A stretch of DNA of 64,000 nt from the NCBI RefSeq assembly GCF_013378445.1, contig NZ_JABXYK010000005.1:62001-126000 (forward strand), read 5' to 3'. This DNA is from Mycoplana rhizolycopersici (lineage in GTDB: Bacteria > Pseudomonadota > Alphaproteobacteria > Rhizobiales > Rhizobiaceae). The notes under the pieces were generated by a model. The model worked only from the letters and a program-made list of their open reading frames with translations. It was not told where the DNA came from and did not search any database. Both the position numbers and the translations under genes were made by a program. Shown here piece by piece: positions 34,808 through 42,791 of this stretch. Numbering within the stretch: the first letter of the stretch is position 1; each line of letters opens with the position of its first letter.

Positions 34808-36235
34808 ATGCTTGATGAGGGCCGGCGCGATGTGGCGTCAACGGTGTGGCGAAGCTTGCCGCGCGATCTGTTGCTTGTCGGCCTCGCCGTCTTCTGTGCA
34901 GCCCTGTTCGGGATCATGACCCGCCCTATGGGCGCATTCGCCGCGTTCTGGCCGGCCAATGCGCTCCTTCTCGGTCTGATGCTACGGGCACCGCACCTCT
35001 CCACCCTCGGCGGCTGGTTCGGCGCATTCGCCGGATTCGTGGCTGCGGACCTCGTCACCGGCGGAGAGCCCGGAATGACGATATGGCTGACGGCGGCCAA
35101 CCTGACGGAGGCGATCACCGGCTACGTGCTGTTCAAGGCGCTCCCGGAAGGCCATGTCCGGCTGCAACGGCCGCAGTCGGTGATGGTGGTGTTTGCCGTC
35201 TGCTGTTGCGCTGCCGCGGCAAGCGCATTCCTTGGCGCGGCAGCCTACAGCATCCTGATCGGCGGCAATTTCACCGACGAGCTGGAGCTCTGGTTCAGCA
35301 CGGAACTCGTCAGCACCGTCACCGTGCTTCCCGTCGTCCTTGCCGCTCCCAAATGGCGGGACATCAGGTGGTCAAGCGCCGCCGCTGCCATCGCGGGCGG
35401 CATGCGCGACGCCGCGCCGATGCTAGCGCTCCTCGCGTCGGTCGTGCTCGGCAGCCTCCTCGACGGCCCCGGATCGTTTGCCTTCCCCGTACCCGCGCTG
35501 CTCTGGTGTGCGTTGAGCTATTCGTTCTTTGCGACGGCCGTCCTGACACTGGTGTTCGCGATCTGGGGCATGGTCGCCATTACCGGCAATCTTGCCGAGC
35601 TGCCGCCGGAAATCGACCCTGTCGAATGGGGCAAGTCGATCAGGTTGGGTCTGGCGCTGATCGCGCTGGCACCGCTCGCGGTCGGCAGCGTCAGTGCGGC
35701 GCGCAACGAGCTTGTCAGGCGCCTGAAGGATATGCTCGAGCACGACGACCTGACCCGGACGCTGACCCGGAAGACCTTCATCGAACGCAGCGAGCATCTT
35801 CTGGAAAGGCTGAACGATAATAACACGGGCGCTGCGGCCGTGCTGATGCTCGACGTCGATCGCTTCAAGTCGGTCAACGACCGGCATGGCCATGCCGCCG
35901 GCGACGCGGCTCTCGTTGCCTTCGCGCTTTCCGTCTCGAACGCGCTCGAAGGCAACGGACTGTTCGGCAGGCTCGGCGGCGAGGAGTTCGCCGTCTTCCT
36001 GCCGGGGACCACGCGCGCCGAGGCGGAAGCGGTTGCGGAGCGGATACGCAACGCGGTGGAAAGGTGCACCGTCGATCTCGGTTCCGGCGTCGTCCTGCCG
36101 ATCACGGTCAGCGGCGGCCTTGCCCTGCACGCCGGAAGCGGCCGGGCCACTCTGGATGCCATGCTTGCCCGGGCGGACGCAGCGCTCTATCGCGCCAAGG
36201 AGCAGGGGCGCAATTGCATCGTCACCGCGGGCTGA
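34808..36235 (+). CDS. MASE1-like membrane diguanylate cyclase (GGDEF)
   Basis: A 475-residue protein. About eight hydrophobic helices (residues 15-300) form a MASE1-type membrane sensor. The rest is a GGDEF domain starting at LTRTLTRKTF (about 315), with the metal-binding DVDRFKSVNDRHGH and an intact active-site GGEEF near 393 (GRLGGEEFAVF), so cyclic-di-GMP synthesis is expected. An RxxD inhibitory site is not seen five residues before GGEEF. It stands between preA and the convergent rutR-like gene, whose stop is only 4 bases away. The sensed signal is unknown. Confidence 0.88.
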   Translation: MLDEGRRDVASTVWRSLPRDLLLVGLAVFCAALFGIMTRPMGAFAAFWPANALLLGLMLRAPHLSTLGGWFGAFAGFVAADLVTGGEPGMTIWLTAANLTEAITGYVLFKALPEGHVRLQRPQSVMVVFAVCCCAAAASAFLGAAAYSILIGGNFTDELELWFSTELVSTVTVLPVVLAAPKWRDIRWSSAAAAIAGGMRDAAPMLALLASVVLGSLLDGPGSFAFPVPALLWCALSYSFFATAVLTLVFAIWGMVAITGNLAELPPEIDPVEWGKSIRLGLALIALAPLAVGSVSAARNELVRRLKDMLEHDDLTRTLTRKTFIERSEHLLERLNDNNTGAAAVLMLDVDRFKSVNDRHGHAAGDAALVAFALSVSNALEGNGLFGRLGGEEFAVFLPGTTRAEAEAVAERIRNAVERCTVDLGSGVVLPITVSGGLALHAGSGRATLDAMLARADAALYRAKEQGRNCIVTAG

Positions 36236-36239
36236 GCCG

Positions 36240-36890
36240 TCAGTTCGCCGGGTCGTGGATTTCGAGGCCGGTGATGAAGAGCTGCTCCAGGAAGCGTGCC
36301 GCATCCTCGAAGCGGCCGTCGCCGGCATTTTCCTGACCCAGCACCGCCCGCACCTGCACGTCGAAGTCGGCATAGTGCTGGGTCGTCGACCAGATCGAGA
36401 AGATCAGGTGATAGGGATCGCACTTGGCGATCTTCCCGGCCTTGGCCCAACTGCGGATCACCGCTGCCTTCTCGTCCACGAGTGCCTTCAGCGGCCCCTT
36501 CAGCTCGTCCTCGATGTTGGGCGCGCCCTGCAGGATCTCGTTTGCGAAAAGCCGGCTCTCGCGCGGAAAATCGCGCGCCATTTCCAGCTTCCTGCGGATA
36601 TAGCTGCGGATTTCGGCGACCGGATTGCCGAGTGCATCGAATTCGCGCAGCGGGTCGAGCCAGGTGTCGAGCACCCGGGTGATCAGCGCACGGTGCATCG
36701 CCTCCTTGGTGCGGAAGTAATAGAGGAGGTTCGGCTTGGACATGCCCGCGACCTCGGCGATCTGGTCCACCGTGGCGCCGCGGTAGCCGTGAAGCGAGAA
36801 GACTTCCAGCGCCGCCTCCAGGATGCGCTCTTCCTTCTCCTCCTGGATACGCGTGCGCCGCTGGGTCCTGGCTGCCCTCGGTAGAACCAT
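36240..36890 (-). CDS. rutR: RutR-like TetR family regulator
   Basis: A 216-residue TetR repressor of the RutR type. The DNA-binding domain is at about 20-65 (ERILEAALEVFSLHGYRGAT, then SKPNLLYYFRTKEAMHRALI), and the C-terminal domain shows the RutR-like WLDPLREFDALGNPVAEI and SIWSTTQHYADFDVQV segments. RutR proteins bind uracil and control pyrimidine use. GGGGAG precedes ATG 36890. Its gene lies between preTA and the amidohydrolase/hydA genes, both preceded by RutR-like sites, so it likely regulates this pathway. Confidence 0.86.
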   Translation of the reverse strand: MVLPRAARTQRRTRIQEEKEERILEAALEVFSLHGYRGATVDQIAEVAGMSKPNLLYYFRTKEAMHRALITRVLDTWLDPLREFDALGNPVAEIRSYIRRKLEMARDFPRESRLFANEILQGAPNIEDELKGPLKALVDEKAAVIRSWAKAGKIAKCDPYHLIFSIWSTTQHYADFDVQVRAVLGQENAGDGRFEDAARFLEQLFITGLEIHDPAN

Positions 36891-37020
36891 TTGCTCCCCT
36901 AGCCCTCGCATGGGCGGAAAAGTGCCGTCAAAATCACCAGTTTAGCCCCTGCCATTTTTGTGGGCGAAGCCCGCCGCATTTGTCTTTTTCGACTTGAGTG
37001 CCGCAATGGAAGCTGTAATG

Positions 37021-37036
37021 TTTACCAACCGGTCAA
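37021..37036 (+). promoter_or_regulatory. RutR-like operator upstream of the amidohydrolase gene
   Basis: Read on the minus strand, TTGACCGGTTGGTAAA matches TTGACCANNTGGTCAA at 12 of 14 specified positions. It lies in the divergent rutR/amidohydrolase region, 132 bases before one start and 131 bases before the other. Confidence 0.62.
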
Positions 37037-37167
37037 ATTATCGGCGAGTTGCGGAACAAACGCAACGGCTGTTCGGAGGCGCACAAAAACAAATCGCGCC
37101 CTTTGCCCGGAGGGAACGCATAGGCGGACGAATTGGATAGTCCGCCCGAAATTTGGGAGCTAGTGAC

Positions 37168-38418
37168 ATGGCCGCACCCGGCGAGAACATGCGCGTCAAT
37201 GCCGACCGCCTGTGGGACAGTCTCATGGAGATGGCGAAGATCGGTCCCGGCGTTGCCGGCGGCAACAACCGCCAGACCCTGACTGATGCCGATGCCGAGG
37301 GGCGCACGCTCTTCAAGCGCTGGTGCGAGGCTGCCGGCATGACGCTTGCCGTCGACAAGATGGGCACCATGTTCGCAACCCGGCCCGGAACCGATCCCGA
37401 CGCGCTACCGGTCTATATCGGTTCGCATCTCGACACCCAGCCGACCGGCGGCAAGTATGACGGCGTGCTGGGCGTACTGTCCGGCCTGGAAGTCATCCGC
37501 TCGATGAACGATCTCGGCATCAGGACGAAGCACCCGGTCGTCGTCACCAACTGGACCAATGAAGAAGGCGCGCGCTTCGCGCCCGCCATGCTGGCCTCCG
37601 GCGTCTTCGCCGGCGCCATCGACCTGGACTACGCCTATTCCCGCAAGGATCCGGACGGAAAGACCTTCGGCGACGAGCTGAAGCGCATCGGCTGGGTCGG
37701 CGAGGAAGAGGTGGGCGCGCGCAAGATGCACGCCTATTTCGAGTACCACATCGAGCAGGGACCGATCCTCGAAGCCGAAAACAGGCAGATCGGCGTCGTC
37801 ACCCACTGTCAGGGTCTGTGGTGGCTCGAATTCACGCTGACCGGCCGCGAGGCCCATACAGGCTCGACGCCGATGAACATGCGCGTCAACGCCGGGCTCG
37901 CCATGGCGCGCATCGTCGAGATGGTGCAGACGGTCGCGATGGAGAACCAGCCGGGCTGCGTCGGCGGGGTGGGCCAGATGTTCTTCTCGCCCAATTCGCG
38001 CAACGTGCTGCCCGGCAAGGTCGTCTTCACCGTCGACATCCGCTCGCCCGACCAGGCGAAACTGGACGGCATGCGGGCGACGATCGAGGCGCGGGCCGCC
38101 GAGATCTGCGCCGCGCTCGGCGTCGGCTGTTCGGTCGAGGCGGTCGGCCATTTCGATCCCGTCACCTTCGATCCCGACCTCGTCGCCTCCGTCCGCAAGG
38201 CGGCGGAAGATCTCGGCTACAGGCACATGAACATCATTTCCGGTGCCGGCCACGATGCCTGCTGGGCCGCGAAGGTCGCCCCTGCCACGATGATCATGTG
38301 TCCCTGCGTCGGCGGCCTCTCGCACAACGAGGCCGAGGACATTTCCAAGGAATGGGCCAGCGGCGGCGCCGACGTGTTGCTACGTGCGGTCGTCGAGACG
38401 GCGGGCATTGCTGAATGA
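37168..38418 (+). CDS. Zn-dependent amidohydrolase (N-carbamoyl-beta-alanine / M20 family)
   Basis: A 416-residue M20-family hydrolase (HyuC/AmaB/PydC type). Metal ligands are visible in IGSHLDTQPTGGKYDGVLG (about 85-103) and TNEEGARFAP (about 130), plus YHIEQGP (about 192), TGREAHTGSTP in the dimerisation domain (about 226) and SGAGHDA near 365. In this locus it most likely hydrolyses N-carbamoyl-beta-alanine to beta-alanine, CO2 and ammonia, the last step of the reductive pathway. Alternative family activities are allantoate or L-carbamoyl-amino-acid hydrolysis. GGGAGC precedes ATG 37168. Confidence 0.9.
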   Translation: MAAPGENMRVNADRLWDSLMEMAKIGPGVAGGNNRQTLTDADAEGRTLFKRWCEAAGMTLAVDKMGTMFATRPGTDPDALPVYIGSHLDTQPTGGKYDGVLGVLSGLEVIRSMNDLGIRTKHPVVVTNWTNEEGARFAPAMLASGVFAGAIDLDYAYSRKDPDGKTFGDELKRIGWVGEEEVGARKMHAYFEYHIEQGPILEAENRQIGVVTHCQGLWWLEFTLTGREAHTGSTPMNMRVNAGLAMARIVEMVQTVAMENQPGCVGGVGQMFFSPNSRNVLPGKVVFTVDIRSPDQAKLDGMRATIEARAAEICAALGVGCSVEAVGHFDPVTFDPDLVASVRKAAEDLGYRHMNIISGAGHDACWAAKVAPATMIMCPCVGGLSHNEAEDISKEWASGGADVLLRAVVETAGIAE

Positions 38419-38451
38419 ATGGGCGGGCGGTGCGAAAGTGCCGCCCATTTT
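38419..38451 (+). terminator. Hairpin with short T-run between amidohydrolase and hydA
   Basis: ATGGGCGG (38419-38426) or GGGCGG (38425-38430) can pair with CCGCCCAT (38441-38448), followed by TTTT. It starts at the stop of the amidohydrolase gene and could act as a partial terminator or attenuator before hydA. Confidence 0.45.
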
Positions 38452-38499
38452 CGTGGCCGGGGCAACCCGCCGGAAATCAATCGCGAGGCTAGATAAGCA

Positions 38500-39954
38500 A
38501 TGAGCACAGTCATCAAGGGCGGCACGGTCGTCACCGCGGACCTGACCTACAAGGCGGACGTGAAGATCGAGGGCGGGAAGATCGTCGAGATCGGTCCGAA
38601 CCTTTCCGGCGACGAGATGCTGGACGCGGCCGGCTGCTACGTCATGCCCGGCGGCATCGATCCGCATACGCACCTGGAAATGCCCTTCATGGGCACCTAT
38701 TCCTCCGACGACTTCGAAAGCGGCACGCGCGCAGCCCTTGCTGGCGGCACCACCATGGTCGTCGACTTCGCTCTGCCCTCACCCGGCCAGTCGCTGCTGG
38801 AAGCGCTGACGATGTGGGACAACAAGTCCACCCGCGCCAACTGCGACTATTCCTTCCACATGGCGATCACCTGGTGGAGCGAGCAGGTCTTCAACGAGAT
38901 GAAGACGATCGTTCAGGACAAGGGCATCAACACCTTCAAGCACTTCATGGCCTACAAGGGTGCGCTGATGGTGAACGATGACGAGATGTTCGCCTCGTTC
39001 CAGCGTTGCGCCGAACTGGGTGCGCTGCCGCTCGTCCATGCCGAAAACGGCGACGTCGTGGCCTCCATGTGCGCCAAGCTGCTCGCCGAGGGCAACAACG
39101 GACCGGAAGCCCACGCCTATTCGCGGCCGGCGGAAGTCGAGGGCGAGGCAACCAACCGCGCCATCATGATCGCCGACATGGCGGGCTGTCCCGTCTATAT
39201 CGTCCACACCTCCTGCGAGCAGGCGCACGAGGCCATCCGCCGGGCGCGGCAGAAGGGCATCCGCGCCTATGGCGAGCCGCTGATCCAGCACCTTACGCTC
39301 GACGAGAGCGAGTATTTCGACAAGGACTGGGACCACGCCGCCCGCCGCGTCATGTCGCCGCCCTTCCGCAACAAGCAGCATCAGGACAGTCTCTGGGCCG
39401 GCCTCGCCTCCGGCTCGCTGCAGGTGGTGGCGACCGACCATTGCGCCTTCACCACCGAGCAGAAGCGCTTCGGCGTCGGGGACTTTACCAAGATCCCGAA
39501 CGGAACGGGCGGACTGGAGGACCGGATGCCAATGCTGTGGACGCACGGTGTCAACACCGGCCGGATCACGATGAACGAATTCGTCGCCGTCACCTCCGCC
39601 AACATCGCCAAGATCCTCAACATCTATCCCAAGAAGGGCGCGATCCTCGTCGGCGCCGACGCCGACATCGTCGTCTGGGATCCGAAGCGGTCGAAGACCG
39701 TCGCCGCCAAGACCCAGCAGTCGGCGATCGACTACAACGTCTTCGAGGGCAAGGAAGTGAGCGGCCTGCCGCGCTTCACGCTGACCCGCGGCGTCGTGGC
39801 GATCGAGGAAGCGACCATCAAGACCCGAGAGGGCCACGGCGAGTTCGTCAGGCGCGAACCGGTGACGGCCGTCAGCAAGGCGCTCTCCACCTGGAAGGAG
39901 ATCACCGCCCCGCGCAAGGTCGAACGCAGCGGCATTCCGGCAACCGGGGTGTGA
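38500..39954 (+). CDS. hydA: Dihydropyrimidinase (D-hydantoinase)
   Basis: A 484-residue cyclic amidohydrolase that opens dihydrouracil/dihydrothymine to N-carbamoyl-beta-amino acids. Metal-site motifs are GGIDPHTHLEMPFMG (about 51-65), the carbamylated lysine region FMAYKGALM (about 149), VHAENGD (about 180), YIVHTSCEQ (about 235) and the aspartate in VVATDHCAF (about 310). The length is normal for the family. GAGG lies ahead of ATG 38500. It follows the amidohydrolase gene by 81 bases and forms, with PreTA, the full reductive pathway. Confidence 0.95.
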   Translation: MSTVIKGGTVVTADLTYKADVKIEGGKIVEIGPNLSGDEMLDAAGCYVMPGGIDPHTHLEMPFMGTYSSDDFESGTRAALAGGTTMVVDFALPSPGQSLLEALTMWDNKSTRANCDYSFHMAITWWSEQVFNEMKTIVQDKGINTFKHFMAYKGALMVNDDEMFASFQRCAELGALPLVHAENGDVVASMCAKLLAEGNNGPEAHAYSRPAEVEGEATNRAIMIADMAGCPVYIVHTSCEQAHEAIRRARQKGIRAYGEPLIQHLTLDESEYFDKDWDHAARRVMSPPFRNKQHQDSLWAGLASGSLQVVATDHCAFTTEQKRFGVGDFTKIPNGTGGLEDRMPMLWTHGVNTGRITMNEFVAVTSANIAKILNIYPKKGAILVGADADIVVWDPKRSKTVAAKTQQSAIDYNVFEGKEVSGLPRFTLTRGVVAIEEATIKTREGHGEFVRREPVTAVSKALSTWKEITAPRKVERSGIPATGV

Positions 39955-40082
39955 GCGGCATGGCGCCATCCACCGCGCTCAGGTCCACCATTCTCTGTCC
40001 CGCCGGGCGTCGCGCCATGCAAGGGAACCAGTTGCTGCAGGGCCCCGGAGTCATGCTTCCGGAAGCCTGTGTTGCAAGTGAT

Positions 40083-40493
40083 CTAGGCCACCAGCCCGTC
40101 CAGTTCCGGCAGCAGCACGACACTTTCCTGCTCGTGCGGATCTGTCCGGGCGATGACGGCCGAACAGGGCGCGTCCGAAAGGTTGGCCGGCAGGTGCGGC
40201 ACGCCGGCGGGGATGTAGAACATCTCCCCCGCCCGCACGATCACATGGTTTTCCAGCCGCGCGCCGTACCAGGTATGCGCCTCGCCGGACAGGACGTATA
40301 TCGCCGTCTCGTGGCTTTCGTGCAGATGCGCCTTGGCGCGCGCGCCGGGCGGGATCGTCAACAGGTGCATGCAGATGCCCGTCGATCCCACCGTCTCGCG
40401 CGCAATGCCCTCGAAATAGGACAGCCCCTGCTTGCCGTCATAGCGGCCGCCCGGCCGAATGACGCGGCAAGTGGGTGTGTCTTCGGCTTCCAT
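40083..40493 (-). CDS. Cupin domain-containing protein
   Basis: A 136-residue single-domain cupin. Cupin motif 1 is seen as AKAHLHESHETAIYVLSGE (about 55-73) with the metal-binding His, His and Glu, and motif 2 as GEMFYIPAGVPHLPAN (about 88-103). The reaction is unknown. A good GGAGG site precedes ATG 40493. It is divergent from the ABC transporter operon, 50 bases away, and lies downstream of and convergent with hydA; it may be an accessory to pyrimidine catabolism or simply a neighbour. Confidence 0.85.
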   Translation of the reverse strand: MEAEDTPTCRVIRPGGRYDGKQGLSYFEGIARETVGSTGICMHLLTIPPGARAKAHLHESHETAIYVLSGEAHTWYGARLENHVIVRAGEMFYIPAGVPHLPANLSDAPCSAVIARTDPHEQESVVLLPELDGLVA

Positions 40494-40543
40494 CACGTTT
40501 CCTCCAACAAATCGGTGTGAACAGTCCCGTGCCTGATCTGACC

Positions 40544-41413
40544 ATGACGACAAAGCCGATTGCAATGCATCCGACGGACATGCAGTCTCTTTCCGAACGC
40601 AGCATCGAGAGCACGGAAATGAAAAGCCCCGCCGCATCGTCCGTCGTCTGCGCCACGAACCTCGGATTGACCTTCGAAACGACCGACGGGCCGGTGACGG
40701 CCCTGTCCGACGTCAACCTGACCGTCGAGAAAGGCGACTTCGTCTCCTTCATCGGCCCCTCCGGCTGCGGCAAGACCACGTTCCTGCGCGTCATCGCGGA
40801 CCTGGAGAAGCCGACATCGGGGACGATCACCGTCAACGGCATGACGCCGGAACAGGCGCGCCACAAGCGCGCCTACGGCTACGTCTTCCAGGCCGCCGCC
40901 CTCTATCCCTGGCGCACCATCGAGAAGAACATCGCCCTGCCGCTCGAAATCATGGGCTATTCGGCCGCCGAGCAGAAGGAACGGGTCGCGCGCACGCTCG
41001 ATCTCGTCAGCCTTACAGGTTTCGGCAAGAAGTATCCCTGGCAGCTCTCCGGCGGCATGCAGCAGCGCGCCTCGATCGCCCGTGCGCTCGCCTTCGACGC
41101 CGACCTGCTGTTGATGGACGAGCCCTTCGGGGCGCTGGACGAGATCGTGCGCGACCATCTGAACGAGGCGCTGCTGAAGTTGTGGGCACAGACCAACAAG
41201 ACGATCTGTTTCGTCACCCATTCGATCCCCGAGGCCGTATACCTTTCGACGAAGATCGTGGTGATGAGCCCCCGCCCCGGCCGCGTCACCGACGTGATCG
41301 AATCCACGCTGCCCAGGGAGCGGCCGCTCGACATCCGCGAGACCCCCGAATTCCTGGAAATCGCCCATCGCGTCCGTGAGGGCCTGCGCGCGGGGCATAG
41401 CTATGATGTTTGA
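40544..41413 (+). CDS. NitT/TauT-type ABC transporter ATP-binding protein
   Basis: A 289-residue ATPase. Walker A GPSGCGKTTFLRVIADLE (about 71-88), signature LSGGMQQRASIARAL (about 170-184), Walker B LLLMDEPFGALDE and THSIPEAVYLSTKI are diagnostic of the nitrate/sulfonate/thiamin-precursor group. The length beyond about 30 N-terminal residues is normal; several ATG codons (40544, 40565, 40580, 40619) are possible, none with a strong ribosome site, so the start is uncertain. It heads an operon with a small membrane protein, two permeases and an NMT1-like binding protein, likely for uptake of a pyrimidine-related compound. Confidence 0.88.
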   Translation: MTTKPIAMHPTDMQSLSERSIESTEMKSPAASSVVCATNLGLTFETTDGPVTALSDVNLTVEKGDFVSFIGPSGCGKTTFLRVIADLEKPTSGTITVNGMTPEQARHKRAYGYVFQAAALYPWRTIEKNIALPLEIMGYSAAEQKERVARTLDLVSLTGFGKKYPWQLSGGMQQRASIARALAFDADLLLMDEPFGALDEIVRDHLNEALLKLWAQTNKTICFVTHSIPEAVYLSTKIVVMSPRPGRVTDVIESTLPRERPLDIRETPEFLEIAHRVREGLRAGHSYDV

Positions 41414-41430
41414 GCCAGTGCTGCAAAACA

Positions 41431-41556
41431 CAGCTTTGCCCCTCACCCCGACCCTCTCCCCGCAGGCGGGGAGAGGGGGAGAGCAACGTTTGCGACTGGT
41501 CCCTTCCCCCCGCTTGCGGGGAGAAGGTGCCGGCAGGCGGATGAGGGGTAAAGCTG
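41431..41556. repeat. RIME-like palindromic repeat element
   Basis: The element is bounded by inverted ends CAGCTTTGCCCCTCA (41431) and TGAGGGGTAAAGCTG (ends 41556) with one mismatch. Inside are two hairpins: a perfect 12-base stem (41452-41463 with 41466-41477) and a second 12-base stem with one mismatch (41502-41513 with 41516-41527). This is the known rhizobial intergenic mosaic element pattern. It sits within an operon, after the ATPase stop and 13 bases before the next start. Confidence 0.8.
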
Positions 41557-41569
41557 GGGAGTCCACCCC

Positions 41570-41905
41570 ATGAACCCGCAGTTCCTCATCTGGCTGGCCG
41601 GCTCCATGGCCGTGTTTCTTTCCGCCGCGACCGCCTCGCGCGCCTATGTTGCAAGCAACAACCTCCTTCTGCTGGTGCTGTCGCTGTTCCTCTATTGCGT
41701 CGGCAACCTGATGATGGTGCGCCTGATGCGAGAGGGCGGGCTGGGGCTGGCTATCTCCGCATCGGCGATCGCCCAGTTGCTTCTCATCAACGTCATCGCC
41801 TTTGCGGTCTTCGGCGAGCGGCTGACCAACACCCAGCTTGCCGGCGTCGGTCTCGGAGTCGTCGCGATGGGACTGATGCTGCTTCCGGCAGCGGAGCGGA
41901 GCTGA
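41570..41905 (+). CDS. Four-helix SMR/EamA-like membrane protein in the ABC operon
   Basis: A 111-residue integral membrane protein with four helices, like half of an EamA transporter or an SMR protein (FGERLTNTQLAGVGLGVVAMGLML near the end is EamA-like). The membrane glutamate typical of SMR pumps is not in helix 1, so it is not a standard EmrE-type exchanger. GGGGAG precedes ATG 41570. It is enclosed between the ATPase and the first permease genes (permease starts 1 base after its stop), so it is co-expressed with the importer. Its role is unknown. Confidence 0.75.
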   Translation: MNPQFLIWLAGSMAVFLSAATASRAYVASNNLLLLVLSLFLYCVGNLMMVRLMREGGLGLAISASAIAQLLLINVIAFAVFGERLTNTQLAGVGLGVVAMGLMLLPAAERS

Positions 41906-41906
41906 C

Positions 41907-42791
41907 ATGGAAAGGGAAAGCTTCCTCAGGGACCGGCTCATCCCGATCGGCACGGTGATCGTGGCCATCGTCGCCATCTGGTACGTCGCCGTTATCTTCC
42001 TCAACGCCCCGTTCGAACGCGACACCGCTGCGAGAAACGGCGAGACGATCACGTTTGCCGAAATCGTGCCAAAAACCATGGCGCAGGAACGCCCGGTCCT
42101 GCCGGCGCCGCACCAGGTCGCAGCCGAGCTTTGGGACACCACCGTCAACAAGGCGGTCACCTCCAAGCGCAGCCTCGTCTATCATGCCTGGGTGACGCTG
42201 TCGGCCACCCTCCTCGGCTTCGCCATGGGGACCGTGCTCGGCATCCTGCTGGCGATCGGCATCGTCCACAACCGGGCGATGGACCGCTCGCTGATGCCCT
42301 GGGTGATCGCAAGCCAGACGATCCCGATCCTGGCGATCGCGCCGATGATCATCGTCGTCCTCAACGCCATCGGCCTTTCCGGCCTTTTGCCGAAGGCGCT
42401 GATCTCCACCTATCTCAGCTTCTTCCCCGTCGTCGTCGGCATGGTGAAGGGACTGCGCAGCCCCGAGCAGATCCAGCTCGACCTGATGCACACCTATAAC
42501 GCCTCGTCCGCGCAGACCTTCTGGAAACTGCGCTGGCCCTCCTCCATGCCCTATCTCTTCACCTCGCTGAAAGTGGCCGTGGCGATCTCGCTCGTCGGCG
42601 CCATCGTCGGCGAGCTGCCGACCGGCGCGGTCGCGGGCCTGGGCGCGCGGCTGCTCGCCGGATCCTACTACGGCCAGACGGTGCAGATCTGGGCGGCGCT
42701 GTTCATGGCGGCCGGGGTGGCGGCACTGCTCGTCGTCATCGTCGGCCTCGCCCATTCGGCCGTGCTCAGGCGAATGGGGGCGCGCGCATGA
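41907..42791 (+). CDS. ABC transporter permease (first)
   Basis: A 294-residue inner-membrane permease of the BPD_transp_1 NitT/TauT group, with about six helices and the EAA-like loop MHTYNASSAQTFWKLRWPSSMPYLFTSLKVAVA near residues 192-224. A long periplasmic segment follows helix 1. GGAG precedes ATG 41907. Its stop overlaps the start of the second permease (ATGA), so the two are made together as a heterodimer. Confidence 0.9.
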   Translation: MERESFLRDRLIPIGTVIVAIVAIWYVAVIFLNAPFERDTAARNGETITFAEIVPKTMAQERPVLPAPHQVAAELWDTTVNKAVTSKRSLVYHAWVTLSATLLGFAMGTVLGILLAIGIVHNRAMDRSLMPWVIASQTIPILAIAPMIIVVLNAIGLSGLLPKALISTYLSFFPVVVGMVKGLRSPEQIQLDLMHTYNASSAQTFWKLRWPSSMPYLFTSLKVAVAISLVGAIVGELPTGAVAGLGARLLAGSYYGQTVQIWAALFMAAGVAALLVVIVGLAHSAVLRRMGARA

